Of a DNA stretch of 64,000 nt, positions 35,239-43,499 are shown piece by piece (the stretch's first letter is position 1; the number at the start of each line of letters is the position of its first letter). Location of the stretch: the NCBI GenBank assembly GCA_026391005.1, contig JAPLEV010000051.1, forward strand, positions 1 to 64,000. The letters are read 5' to 3'. Under the pieces are notes generated by a model. It had not been told where the DNA came from. It did not search any database and was given only the letters and a program-made list of their open reading frames with translations. The stretch comes from Flavobacteriia bacterium. GTDB lineage: Bacteria; Bacteroidota; Bacteroidia; Flavobacteriales_D; Crocinitomicaceae. Both the position numbers and the translations under genes were made by a program.

Positions 35239-37410
35239 ATGAAATTATTGCTTCCACTTATAGTGCTTTTTATTGTTGGATATTCCACATCTTTTGCTCA
35301 ACTTCGTTTAAGTGCTAGTGACCGGACTGATATTAAGTTAATTACAAGTGAACGTTTAAAAATAAGCGATTCGAAGTCAACCGAAATAGCAAACTATTTC
35401 CCCATTAATAAAATCAATAATGATTGGTATTTATCATTCATCGGGAAAATAAATAATGAATTCGACAAGTCTTATTTTCAGAAGCACGGAATGATCGTTG
35501 GCTCTCCGATTGCATCAGTGGTGAGCTTAAAAATAAAACTAGATGACCTTGCTTCTATCCAAGATCTTAAAGGAATCGATTATCTAAAAATTGCCGATAG
35601 AATTAATCATCAATTAGACAAAGCAATTATTGATATGCATGTCGATAGCGTTCATGCCGGCATTAACTTACCTCAAGGATACACAGGAAAAAATGTTTAT
35701 ATCGGTGTGACAGATTGGGGATTTGATTATACCTCTCCTGTTTTCTATGACACAGCGCTCAATCAAACACGAATTGTTGCTGCTTGGGATCAATTCAAAA
35801 CAAGTGGCCCTGCCCCACAAGGTTTTTCCTACGGAACTGAGTACAATACAATCGGATCTTTATTGGCCGCTCAAACCGATACGGCCAATATTTATAGCCA
35901 CTCTACACATGGTACCCATGTCGCGTCAATTGCAGGTGGAAGTGGCGGAGGAACAAACTACCGAGGTGTTGCCTACGAAGCTAATTTTCTTTTTGCAACT
36001 TTCCTTGTCGATGAATCGGCGGTGCTGGATGCTTGGGAATGGATGTATCAAAAAGCACAAGCAGATGGAAAAAGATTGATCATTAATATGAGTTGGGGCT
36101 TATATCACTTCGGAACCTTGGATGGTAATTCATTGTTAAGTCAAGCAATTTCTGCTTATTCAGCGCTTGGAGTTGTTTTTTCAAATGCTGGCGGAAACAA
36201 TGGAAACGTAAATTTTCATATCAAGAAAGTATTCAATAATGACCTAATGAAATCGAGGGTGGAATTCTACCCCTACGCATCTAACCCGAATATGTGGGGA
36301 CAAAGCATCCATGCGTGGGGAGAACCAAATCACCATTTCTCTAATGGCATCATTGTGACAAACTCATCCAACTCAACCTTGATTGAGAGTCCGTTTTATA
36401 GTACCCTAAATACAAACAACTATATCGATACCTTTTTGGTTACTGGAAATGATACAATTAGATATAATATCTCCGCTGATGCTGCGCACCCATTGAATGG
36501 CAAACCACAGATGCGATTACGCGTAAAGAACACCAATACAAGCTTGAGGATCTTATTAAAATCGCAAGCCGATTCAGGCACTGTTCATTATTGGAATGTT
36601 ACCGAATTATCCAACGATGTTGGGAATTGGGGAATGGGATTCTTAACTGGTGGAAGTGGTACAATTTCAGGAGATGCAAACAATGGCATCAGTGAGCCAT
36701 CTTGTTCCGATGATGTTATAAGCGTAGCTGCCTATGCGACTAGTTATCAAACAAGCGGCGGGAATTATGTTGGTGGAGGTATTGCTTCCTTTTCTAGTCG
36801 GGGGCCCCGTTACGATGGCGTTATGAAACCTGATGTTGCGGCACCTGGTGTAGCAATCGTTTCCGCAATATCTTCCTTTACTGATTCTCCTTTTACCTCA
36901 GTAGCCAACATAACATTTAACAACACTACCTATCATTTTGCGAAATTTTCTGGTACCTCCATGTCCTCGCCAATGGTAGCAGGTGTAGCCGCCTTAATTT
37001 TAGAAGCAAATCCTTATCTATCGGCAAGTCAAGTGAAGCAAATTATCATGGAAACAGCCAGAACAGATAATTTCACAGGTGTCATTCCACCGGGAGGAAG
37101 CCCAATTTGGGGAGCGGGGAAAATTAACGGGTACCAAGCCGTAAAAATGGCGCTTACTATGCTAGGAACTGGAAACATCACGGGTGACTTATCCTGGTCA
37201 GTTTACCCGAATCCAGTGCAAAAAGAATTGTATTTTACCATAGTGGATGAATTACCAACTAGCTGTGAGGTAATTACGGAAAATGGTATTGTTATTACGA
37301 AAAGAATCAGTGATGGAAAGATAAATGTTAGTGACTTAGCACCCGGTAAATACTGGATTAGACTTCTAGTTAATTCACATATAGAGCAAGATCTATTTAT
37401 CAAAAATTAA
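35239..37410 (+). CDS. Subtilisin-like (S8) serine peptidase, T9SS type A
   Basis: The ATG at 35239 (the track begins at a TTG) gives 723 aa with signal peptide MKLLLPLIVLFIVGYSTSFA. A propeptide-like region precedes the catalytic domain. The triad is Asp159 (VTDWGFDY), His224 (HGTHVAS) and Ser574 (SGTSMSSPMVAG), with an unusually long stretch between His and Ser. The C-terminus (YPNPVQKELYF, GKYWIRLLV, LFIKN) is a short type A T9SS sorting domain. It is a secreted protease for extracellular protein breakdown or cargo processing. A TATTTTTG box ends 6 bp before the ATG, implying a very short leader if it is used. Confidence 0.92.
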   Translation: MKLLLPLIVLFIVGYSTSFAQLRLSASDRTDIKLITSERLKISDSKSTEIANYFPINKINNDWYLSFIGKINNEFDKSYFQKHGMIVGSPIASVVSLKIKLDDLASIQDLKGIDYLKIADRINHQLDKAIIDMHVDSVHAGINLPQGYTGKNVYIGVTDWGFDYTSPVFYDTALNQTRIVAAWDQFKTSGPAPQGFSYGTEYNTIGSLLAAQTDTANIYSHSTHGTHVASIAGGSGGGTNYRGVAYEANFLFATFLVDESAVLDAWEWMYQKAQADGKRLIINMSWGLYHFGTLDGNSLLSQAISAYSALGVVFSNAGGNNGNVNFHIKKVFNNDLMKSRVEFYPYASNPNMWGQSIHAWGEPNHHFSNGIIVTNSSNSTLIESPFYSTLNTNNYIDTFLVTGNDTIRYNISADAAHPLNGKPQMRLRVKNTNTSLRILLKSQADSGTVHYWNVTELSNDVGNWGMGFLTGGSGTISGDANNGISEPSCSDDVISVAAYATSYQTSGGNYVGGGIASFSSRGPRYDGVMKPDVAAPGVAIVSAISSFTDSPFTSVANITFNNTTYHFAKFSGTSMSSPMVAGVAALILEANPYLSASQVKQIIMETARTDNFTGVIPPGGSPIWGAGKINGYQAVKMALTMLGTGNITGDLSWSVYPNPVQKELYFTIVDELPTSCEVITENGIVITKRISDGKINVSDLAPGKYWIRLLVNSHIEQDLFIKN

Positions 37411-37415
37411 TCCTT

Positions 37416-37919
37416 TTGCAAATTACTACCAAACAACTTAAGCGATCGGACTTATCATTTGTTAGAGATTTAGCTTACACTGTTTGGCCTGTGTCTTATG
37501 CATTGATTATCACGGAACATCAAATCAATTATATGTTAGATGCCATGTATTCTACCAAAAAACTTGAAGAAGATTTTGACGCAGGGCAGCAATTTTATGG
37601 GTGTTTCAAAAAGGAAAAACTGATTGGATTTATTACCTTTGAAAATAATCACCCTGGCAGTAAACAAATGAAAATTCATAAATTATATGTTGATACCCTC
37701 TCCACCAAAAAAGGAATAGGTAACGCACTCGTTAATTGTGCCAAAGATTGCGCAAAAAAAACAGATATGAATGAAATCGTTCTGAATGTAAATCGTAAAA
37801 ATCCGGCAATAAAGTTCTATCAAAAAATAGATTTCATCATCGATAGAGAGGAAATTATCGACATTGGAGAAGGATTTATAATGGATGATTACATCATGAA
37901 ATACACACTTCCATGTTAA
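37416..37919 (+). CDS. GNAT-family N-acetyltransferase
   Basis: 167 aa from a TTG codon; no ATG occurs before the conserved first strand, so TTG is accepted with some doubt. Acetyl-CoA binding signature: KLYVDTLSTKKGIGNALVNCA (motif A, Q/RxxGxG/A). Next come the ILNVNRKNPAIKFYQKIDF-type strand and helix of motif B. The acceptor is unknown. It overlaps the next gene by 7 bp and follows the peptidase gene by 5 bp. Confidence 0.85.
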   Translation: MQITTKQLKRSDLSFVRDLAYTVWPVSYALIITEHQINYMLDAMYSTKKLEEDFDAGQQFYGCFKKEKLIGFITFENNHPGSKQMKIHKLYVDTLSTKKGIGNALVNCAKDCAKKTDMNEIVLNVNRKNPAIKFYQKIDFIIDREEIIDIGEGFIMDDYIMKYTLPC

Positions 37920-38920
37920 AAATAGATATGCATACGCACATTCTTCCAAAGGCAATGCCCAATTGGACAGAAAAATTTGGGTATGGTAAATTCATTCATT
38001 TGGAGCACCAAGAAGATGGAACTGCCAACATGATGCAAGGCGGTCAATTTTTCCGAAACATTCAAGAAAATTGTTGGGACGAGAGCATCAGAATAACAGA
38101 TTACGAAAGCTTCGCGACAAAAGTACAAGTAGTTTGTACCATTCCCGTTATGTTTTCCTATTGGGCAAAAACAGCCGATTGCGTCTCCCTTTCTCAATTT
38201 TTAAATGATCATATTGCTGAATTGGTACAGCGCTATCCCCAAAACTATATTGGCCTTGGCACGATTCCGATGCAAGATACAGAAGAGGCAATTAAAGAAT
38301 TAGAACGAATAAAATCCATTGGTCTGGTGGGTATTCAAATTGGCTCCAACATCAACGATGAAAACCTCAGCGAAGAGAAGTTTTTTCCAATTTTTGAAGC
38401 GTGTGAACGTCTTGGTTTAGCAGTAATGGTGCATCCTTGGCAAATGATGGGATTTGATAGCATGAAAAAATACTGGTTGCCGTGGTTAGTGGGAATGCCA
38501 GCAGAAACATCAAGAGCCGCTTGTTCACTTATTTTTGGAGGCGTATTGGAGCGTTTACCCAATCTTCGAATATGCTTTTCCCATGCCGGTGGATCTTTTC
38601 TTCCGACAATTGGCAGAATCGAACATGGATATAATTGTCGCCCTGATTTAGTGGCCATTGACAATCCCATTAATCCAAGAGAATACCTCGGTAAATTTTG
38701 GGTGGATTCAATAACGCATGATCTAGACGCTTTAAAATATATTTTACAATTACAAGGGTCAAATAGAGTTTGCTTAGGCAGCGATTATCCTTTTCCATTA
38801 GGCGACCTTGAAATAGGCAAATTCATAGAAGAAAGCGACTTAAGTTCAATTGATAAAGCTAATATCTTTCACAATTCAACTTTAGAATGGTTGAATTTGG
38901 ATAAAAAGGCGTTTATCTAA
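37913..38920 (+). CDS. Amidohydrolase, 2-amino-3-carboxymuconate-6-semialdehyde decarboxylase-like
   Basis: 335 aa. Metal-site motifs of the ACMSD branch are visible: DMHTHILPK at residues 5-13, MVHPWQMMGFDSMKKYWLPW in the middle, FSHAGGSF and a late GSDYPFPLGD. ACMSD decarboxylates a tryptophan-kynurenine pathway intermediate and diverts it from NAD synthesis. No other kynurenine-pathway gene is in this window, so pathway membership rests on similarity. The gene starts inside the GNAT stop region (7-bp overlap). Confidence 0.88.
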   Translation: MLKIDMHTHILPKAMPNWTEKFGYGKFIHLEHQEDGTANMMQGGQFFRNIQENCWDESIRITDYESFATKVQVVCTIPVMFSYWAKTADCVSLSQFLNDHIAELVQRYPQNYIGLGTIPMQDTEEAIKELERIKSIGLVGIQIGSNINDENLSEEKFFPIFEACERLGLAVMVHPWQMMGFDSMKKYWLPWLVGMPAETSRAACSLIFGGVLERLPNLRICFSHAGGSFLPTIGRIEHGYNCRPDLVAIDNPINPREYLGKFWVDSITHDLDALKYILQLQGSNRVCLGSDYPFPLGDLEIGKFIEESDLSSIDKANIFHNSTLEWLNLDKKAFI

Positions 38921-39020
38921 AAAAACGTAATCTTTATTCTAAAGCTGTTTTTATAGCATTTTCTTCCAAAAGCAATGAATGGAGACTTATGCAAAAAAAA
39001 ATACAGCTCACGTTTAAGGA

Positions 39021-40184
39021 TTATTTACTGATACACCGCAAACCACTTTTTACGAGAGTAGCTTTTGCCTTAATCTCCTCCATCGATTTCCCTAGTATAG
39101 TTACATGTCCCATCTTTCTATTCGGAGAAGTTTTTTCTTTGCGATATAAATGAACGAATACACCTGGAATTTCTTCGATAGCTGCTAAGCCTTCAAAATA
39201 CGCCAAACCATTGTATGATGGCTCTCCCAATAAATTAACCATTGCTGCCGGACAAATCAATCGTGTTGAACCAAGCTCCAAATTTAATACAGCTCGAAGA
39301 TGTTGCTCAAATTGCGACGTCTCACAACACTCGATCGTATGATGACCGCTATTATGGGTTCGTGGTGCAATTTCATTGACTAAAAGATCACCCTGCTTTG
39401 TTAGAAAAAATTCTACGGCTAAGATCCCAACTAGATCTAAAGATTGTATAATCGACGATGCAATTTCAATCGCTTTTTGCTCAATTTCTAAAGAGATAGC
39501 CGCAGGTGAGAATTGAAATTCCACCAAATTTGCTTCTTTACTAAATTCACATTCAACAGCTGGAAAAACAGCTAATTGACCTGAAACATTTCGCGCCACA
39601 ATTATGGAAATTTCCTTTTCAAAATCAATCATTGACTCAATAACACTCGGGGCATCAAAAGCGAAGTTTAATTCTTCCTTATTTCTGATTACCTGAACAC
39701 CTTTTCCATCGTAACCACCCACTCGAAGTTTTTGAACAAAAGGATAACTCAAATCACCCTGAACAAGTGCCGCTTTTCCCTCCACCAATTGAAAGGGAGC
39801 CGTGGGAACATTTGAATCAATATAAAATTGCTTTTGAACTCCTTTATCTTTAATTATCTTAAGTACAGCTGGTTGTGGATAAACTTTCACCCCTTCCTTT
39901 TCCAATACTTCCAATGCCTCGATGTTTACATTTTCTATTTCAATAGTCAGTACTTTTTTATTTTTGCCAAATTGATAGACATCTTCATAATTATTGAAAT
40001 CACCTACGGTAAAAGTATCCGCTATTTTAGCACACGGTGCAGATGGATTTGGGTCTAAACAATGTACCTCTACCCCCATCTTTTTGGCAGCCTCAATCAT
40101 CATCATCCCCAATTGACCACCGCCTAACACACCTATTGAAGCTGTTTGAACAATTTTAATTTTCTCCTGTTTTTGCTGATGCAT
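39021..40184 (-). CDS. purK: 5-(carboxyamino)imidazole ribonucleotide synthase PurK
   Basis: 387 aa ATP-grasp enzyme. N-terminal GVLGGGQLGMMM is the PurK dinucleotide-like loop; LRVGGYDGKGV and NEIAPRTHNSGHHT are the ATP-grasp signatures. It carboxylates AIR with bicarbonate and ATP in purine synthesis. It diverges from hpt, placing de novo and salvage purine genes back to back, with a 90-bp shared regulatory interval. Confidence 0.96.
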   Translation of the reverse strand: MHQQKQEKIKIVQTASIGVLGGGQLGMMMIEAAKKMGVEVHCLDPNPSAPCAKIADTFTVGDFNNYEDVYQFGKNKKVLTIEIENVNIEALEVLEKEGVKVYPQPAVLKIIKDKGVQKQFYIDSNVPTAPFQLVEGKAALVQGDLSYPFVQKLRVGGYDGKGVQVIRNKEELNFAFDAPSVIESMIDFEKEISIIVARNVSGQLAVFPAVECEFSKEANLVEFQFSPAAISLEIEQKAIEIASSIIQSLDLVGILAVEFFLTKQGDLLVNEIAPRTHNSGHHTIECCETSQFEQHLRAVLNLELGSTRLICPAAMVNLLGEPSYNGLAYFEGLAAIEEIPGVFVHLYRKEKTSPNRKMGHVTILGKSMEEIKAKATLVKSGLRCISK

Positions 40185-40188
40185 TATG

Positions 40189-40216
40189 CAAAGATAAACA
40201 ACCTAATTCAATTCAA
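40189..40216 (-). promoter_or_regulatory. Putative purK promoter (TTG-N17-TATCTTTG)
   Basis: On the minus strand TTG (40216-40214) is followed after 17 nt by TATCTTTG (40196-40189), just before the purK ATG at 40184. Spacing is at the short end of the Bacteroidota range. The leader would be very short. Confidence 0.5.
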
Positions 40217-40253
40217 ATCTCAAATCATCTTTTCTTATGTAATCAAAAATGAG

Positions 40254-40261
40254 TACTTTTG
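40254..40261 (+). promoter_or_regulatory. Putative hpt operon -7 box
   Basis: TACTTTTG fits TAnnTTTG and ends 13 bases before the hpt ATG. No clear -33 TTG. It is divergent from the purK promoter. Confidence 0.45.
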
Positions 40262-40274
40262 ATTTTGCATTTGT

Positions 40275-40814
40275 ATGAAAGAGGTACAACTTCACGACAA
40301 ACATTTTGAATTATTTATTTCTTCCGAAGAAATATTAACCAAAGTAGCTGACCTAGCAAAAAAAATAGAGGTCGACTATCAGGGTAAAGAAATACTATTT
40401 CTTTCCATTTTAAATGGTTCCTTTATGTTCACAAGCGACTTAATGAAGAACATCACAAGGCAAGCGGAGATATCCTTCATCAAAGTTAGTTCGTATTCTG
40501 GTACTAGCACTACAGGACGAGTTGATGAATTAATAGGCTTAGCAACATCGATAACGGATAAACACATTATTGTAGTGGAAGACATTGTCGATACAGGTAT
40601 TACGATTGATAAAGTAATTACCCTATTGAACGCTTCAAATCCTGCCTCAATTTCGATTTGCACCTTCTTGTATAAACCTTCCGCATTCAAAGGAAATAAC
40701 ATTCCGGATTATGTTGGATTCGAAATACCAAATAAATTTGTTGTTGGCTATGGTTTAGATTATAACCAATTAGGAAGAAATTTAGATTCGCTTTACGAAT
40801 TAAAAAACAATTAG
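40275..40814 (+). CDS. hpt: Hypoxanthine phosphoribosyltransferase
   Basis: 179 aa, family-typical length. The PRPP-binding motif VVEDIVDTGIT is at about residues 100-110 and the flexible-loop region is VSSYSGTSTTGRV. It salvages hypoxanthine (and guanine) to the nucleotides. It heads a tight plus-strand run: adk starts 1 bp after its stop. Confidence 0.95.
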   Translation: MKEVQLHDKHFELFISSEEILTKVADLAKKIEVDYQGKEILFLSILNGSFMFTSDLMKNITRQAEISFIKVSSYSGTSTTGRVDELIGLATSITDKHIIVVEDIVDTGITIDKVITLLNASNPASISICTFLYKPSAFKGNNIPDYVGFEIPNKFVVGYGLDYNQLGRNLDSLYELKNN

Positions 40815-40815
40815 C

Positions 40816-41394
40816 ATGTTAAATATTGTATTATTTGGACCACCAGGTGCTGGTAAAGGAACGCAATCGGAGCGATTAATTGAGAAATTTAAGCTAATAC
40901 ATCTCTCCACAGGAGATATTTTTAGAGCGAATCTAAAAAACGAAACCTCATTAGGTGAACTTGCGAGAACCTACATGGACAAAGGTCAATTAGTACCGGA
41001 TGAAGTTACCATTGAAATGTTAAAAGCAGAAGTGCTAAAACATTCCTCACCGATCGGATTTATTTTTGATGGTTTTCCGAGAACGAATGCACAAGCTATA
41101 GCACTGGACGAACTATTAACAAGTTTAGAAACTGAAATTTCTATCATGTTGGCCTTAGAAGTGGAAGAAGAAGAACTAAAAAAACGATTATTAGCAAGAG
41201 CTGAACAAAGTGGGAGAGCAGACGATGCCGATCCTGCCATTATTGAAAACAGAATAGCCGTTTACAATAAGGATACAGCTCCAGTAAAAACATATTATCA
41301 AGGTCAAAATAAATTCACTTCAATTCAAGGAACAGGATCTATCGATGAGATTACTCAACGAATTTTCAACGCTTTGGAAAACATACAAGCCTAA
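40816..41394 (+). CDS. adk: Adenylate kinase
   Basis: 192 aa. P-loop [10 protein letters not shown] at residues 8-17, [11 protein letters not shown] in the middle, and a short LID ([11 protein letters not shown]) without zinc cysteines, which is the short-type enzyme. Interconverts AMP, ADP and ATP. It is placed between hpt and obgE with 1-2 bp gaps. Confidence 0.97.
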   Translation: MLNIVLFGPPGAGKGTQSERLIEKFKLIHLSTGDIFRANLKNETSLGELARTYMDKGQLVPDEVTIEMLKAEVLKHSSPIGFIFDGFPRTNAQAIALDELLTSLETEISIMLALEVEEEELKKRLLARAEQSGRADDADPAIIENRIAVYNKDTAPVKTYYQGQNKFTSIQGTGSIDEITQRIFNALENIQA

Positions 41395-41396
41395 CA

Positions 41397-42389
41397 ATGG
41401 CATCAGACAATTTTGTAGATTACGTAAAAATTCATTGCACATCAGGTACTGGTGGTGGTGGATCAACTCACTTCAGAAGGGAGAAATACATTCCTAAAGG
41501 TGGGCCAGATGGTGGCGATGGTGGTCGAGGTGGACATGTAATTGTAAAGGGAAATAAGCAATTGTGGACTTTACTACATCTAAAATTTAAAAAACACATC
41601 AAAGCGAGCCATGGCGGACATGGGGCAGGAAACCTAAAAACTGGTTCACAAGGAAATGATGTTTACATCGATGTGCCCCTCGGCACGATTGCCAAAGATG
41701 CTGAAACTGGTGAAATACTCTTTGAAATCAGTTCGGACGGAGAAGAAATGATTATCCAACGAGGCGGAAGAGGTGGATTAGGAAATGATCAATTCAAATC
41801 ACCCACCAACCAGACTCCTCGCTATGCACAACCTGGCGAAGAAGGTTTAGAAAGCTGGAAAATACTGGAATTAAAATTATTAGCTGATGTTGGCCTTGTT
41901 GGTTTTCCAAACGCTGGAAAAAGCACCTTGTTGTCCGTCATCTCTTCAGCAAAACCTGAGATAGGCGATTACGCCTTCACTACCTTAAGACCGAATCTTG
42001 GAATGGTTTTCTACCGTGATTTTAGATCCTTTATTATGGCTGATATTCCAGGGATAATCGAAGGAGCTCACACTGGAAAAGGATTAGGGTTGAAATTCTT
42101 AAGACATATTGAAAGAAATTCGCTTCTGCTGTTTATGATTCCAGCAGATAGTCCGAATATTATTAATGAATTCAATATTTTACTTCGAGAACTTGAAATG
42201 TTCAACCCAGAATTGTTGGAGAAAGAACGTGTTTTAGCGATTACAAAATGTGATATGCTAGATGATGAAATGATTGAACAAATGAAGTCTGATCTCCCTG
42301 AAATACCCTATATATTTATTTCATCTGTTGCCCAAAAAGGATTGACTGAATTAAAAGATATGATTTGGAAGCATCTCGATAATGATTGA
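41397..42389 (+). CDS. obgE: GTPase ObgE/CgtA
   Basis: 330 aa. The N-terminal Obg fold (about 1-158) has its glycine-rich loops ([24 protein letters not shown]). The G domain contains [18 protein letters not shown] and TKCD. It acts in large-subunit assembly and stress control. No extra C-terminal domain is present. The 3' end overlaps the PAP2 gene by 8 bp. Confidence 0.97.
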   Translation: MASDNFVDYVKIHCTSGTGGGGSTHFRREKYIPKGGPDGGDGGRGGHVIVKGNKQLWTLLHLKFKKHIKASHGGHGAGNLKTGSQGNDVYIDVPLGTIAKDAETGEILFEISSDGEEMIIQRGGRGGLGNDQFKSPTNQTPRYAQPGEEGLESWKILELKLLADVGLVGFPNAGKSTLLSVISSAKPEIGDYAFTTLRPNLGMVFYRDFRSFIMADIPGIIEGAHTGKGLGLKFLRHIERNSLLLFMIPADSPNIINEFNILLRELEMFNPELLEKERVLAITKCDMLDDEMIEQMKSDLPEIPYIFISSVAQKGLTELKDMIWKHLDND

Positions 42390-42975
42390 ATTTCTTAAAG
42401 ATATTGACGCTACTATATTGCTTTTTATAAATGGATTTCACAATCCATTTACGGACAGTTTAATGTGGTTTTTATCCGGTAAAGTAATCCTCGTTCCAAT
42501 TATCATAATTACTTATTTCTTCCTTTGGAAGAAATACAATTGGAAAGGTCTCCTGTTAATTACAATCAGTATTATCTGCACGATAATTCTTACTGATCAA
42601 CTCTCTGTTCATTTATTCAAAGAAGTATTCCTGCGATATCGCCCCTCACACAATACAGAAATTAGTCCCTTATTGCACTTCTATGAATTCAAACCCGGCG
42701 AACTTTATTTAGGAGGACAATACGGATTTATTTCTTCACATGCCGCGAATTACTTTGGATTTATTGGACTGGCAACTCCCCTATTCTACCTAAAAAACAA
42801 AGGTTTTTTTACATTTTTAGTATCCATGGGATTACTAATAGGTCTAAGTAGAATATACTTGGGCGTGCATTATCCTAGCGATGTGGTAGTCGGTGCTATT
42901 TTTGGTTTTGCAATTGGAATGTTTGTGTACGCTGTGATTAAAAAGAACTTGTTAAAATTTTCGATACAAAAATGA
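42382..42975 (+). CDS. PAP2-family membrane phosphatase
   Basis: 197 aa with five to six helices. The PAP2 catalytic motifs are [18 protein letters not shown] and [12 protein letters not shown], supplying the Lys/Arg, His and Arg-His-Asp sets. Likely dephosphorylates a lipid pyrophosphate or phosphatidate at the membrane; exact substrate unknown. Overlaps obgE and crcB at both ends, so translation is coupled. Confidence 0.9.
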   Translation: MIEFLKDIDATILLFINGFHNPFTDSLMWFLSGKVILVPIIIITYFFLWKKYNWKGLLLITISIICTIILTDQLSVHLFKEVFLRYRPSHNTEISPLLHFYEFKPGELYLGGQYGFISSHAANYFGFIGLATPLFYLKNKGFFTFLVSMGLLIGLSRIYLGVHYPSDVVVGAIFGFAIGMFVYAVIKKNLLKFSIQK

Positions 42976-43328
42976 CGTGGTTACTGGTATTTATTGGTGG
43001 CGGATTAGGGAGCCTTCTTCGTTTTGCGATTGGTAAATTAATCGTTTTTAAAGGCCTTGGATTTCCTTGGGGGACTTTCATCTCAAATAGTTTAGCCTGC
43101 TTATTGTTTGCATTCATCTACCTTACCTTAATGAAGTTGCCTAAAAACGAATGGATACAGCCCTTACTTTTAGTTGGCTTTTGCGGTGGATTTAGTACAT
43201 TCAGTACCTTTTCATTTGAGAATATTCAACTCATTCAGCAAGGAAATTGGAGTATCGCAATAGTTAACATCTCCTTATCACTGATTATTGGCTTTAGTAG
43301 TATCTATTTACTGGCATCAAAAATTTAA
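42972..43328 (+). CDS. crcB: Fluoride efflux channel CrcB/Fluc
   Basis: 118 aa with four hydrophobic helices. Signatures are GGGLGSLLRFAIG near the N-terminus, WGTFISNSLACLLF and the GFCGGFSTFSTFSFE loop that carries the pore phenylalanines and Na-site residues. Exports fluoride as a dual-topology dimer. It overlaps the PAP2 gene by 4 bp. No fluoride riboswitch was seen in front of the operon. Confidence 0.93.
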   Translation: MTWLLVFIGGGLGSLLRFAIGKLIVFKGLGFPWGTFISNSLACLLFAFIYLTLMKLPKNEWIQPLLLVGFCGGFSTFSTFSFENIQLIQQGNWSIAIVNISLSLIIGFSSIYLLASKI

Positions 43329-43331
43329 CAC

Positions 43332-43496
43332 ATGCTTAGATTCTTTATTCCTTTAGCATTTCTTTTAATATACATCGCTTGGTTATTCTACATCATCTTT
43401 ATCCAAAAAAGCTTTAAAAGAAATTTAAACGGCGTGTATTTTGGCCTTTTCTTTTTTTCGATTTGGGCAATTATCGGTCTACTTATTTTTTCTTAA
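43332..43496 (+). CDS. Small two-helix membrane protein, 54 aa (missed by ORF track)
   Basis: The ATG lies 3 bp after the crcB stop and opens a frame MLRFFIPLAFLLIYIAWLFY... of 54 codons plus stop. Two predicted transmembrane helices are separated by a basic loop (QKSFKRNLNG), ending IGLLIFS. It sits within the obgE-PAP2-crcB run and stops 3 bp before the convergent sortilin-like gene. Composition and position suggest a genuine small gene; function unknown. Confidence 0.6.
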   Translation: MLRFFIPLAFLLIYIAWLFYIIFIQKSFKRNLNGVYFGLFFFSIWAIIGLLIFS

Positions 43497-43499
43497 TCT

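Noticed and set aside
40185-40274. Purine riboswitch between purK and hpt
   Set aside because: The 90-bp interval is fully accounted for by two divergent promoter-like boxes and shows no three-stem junction pattern.
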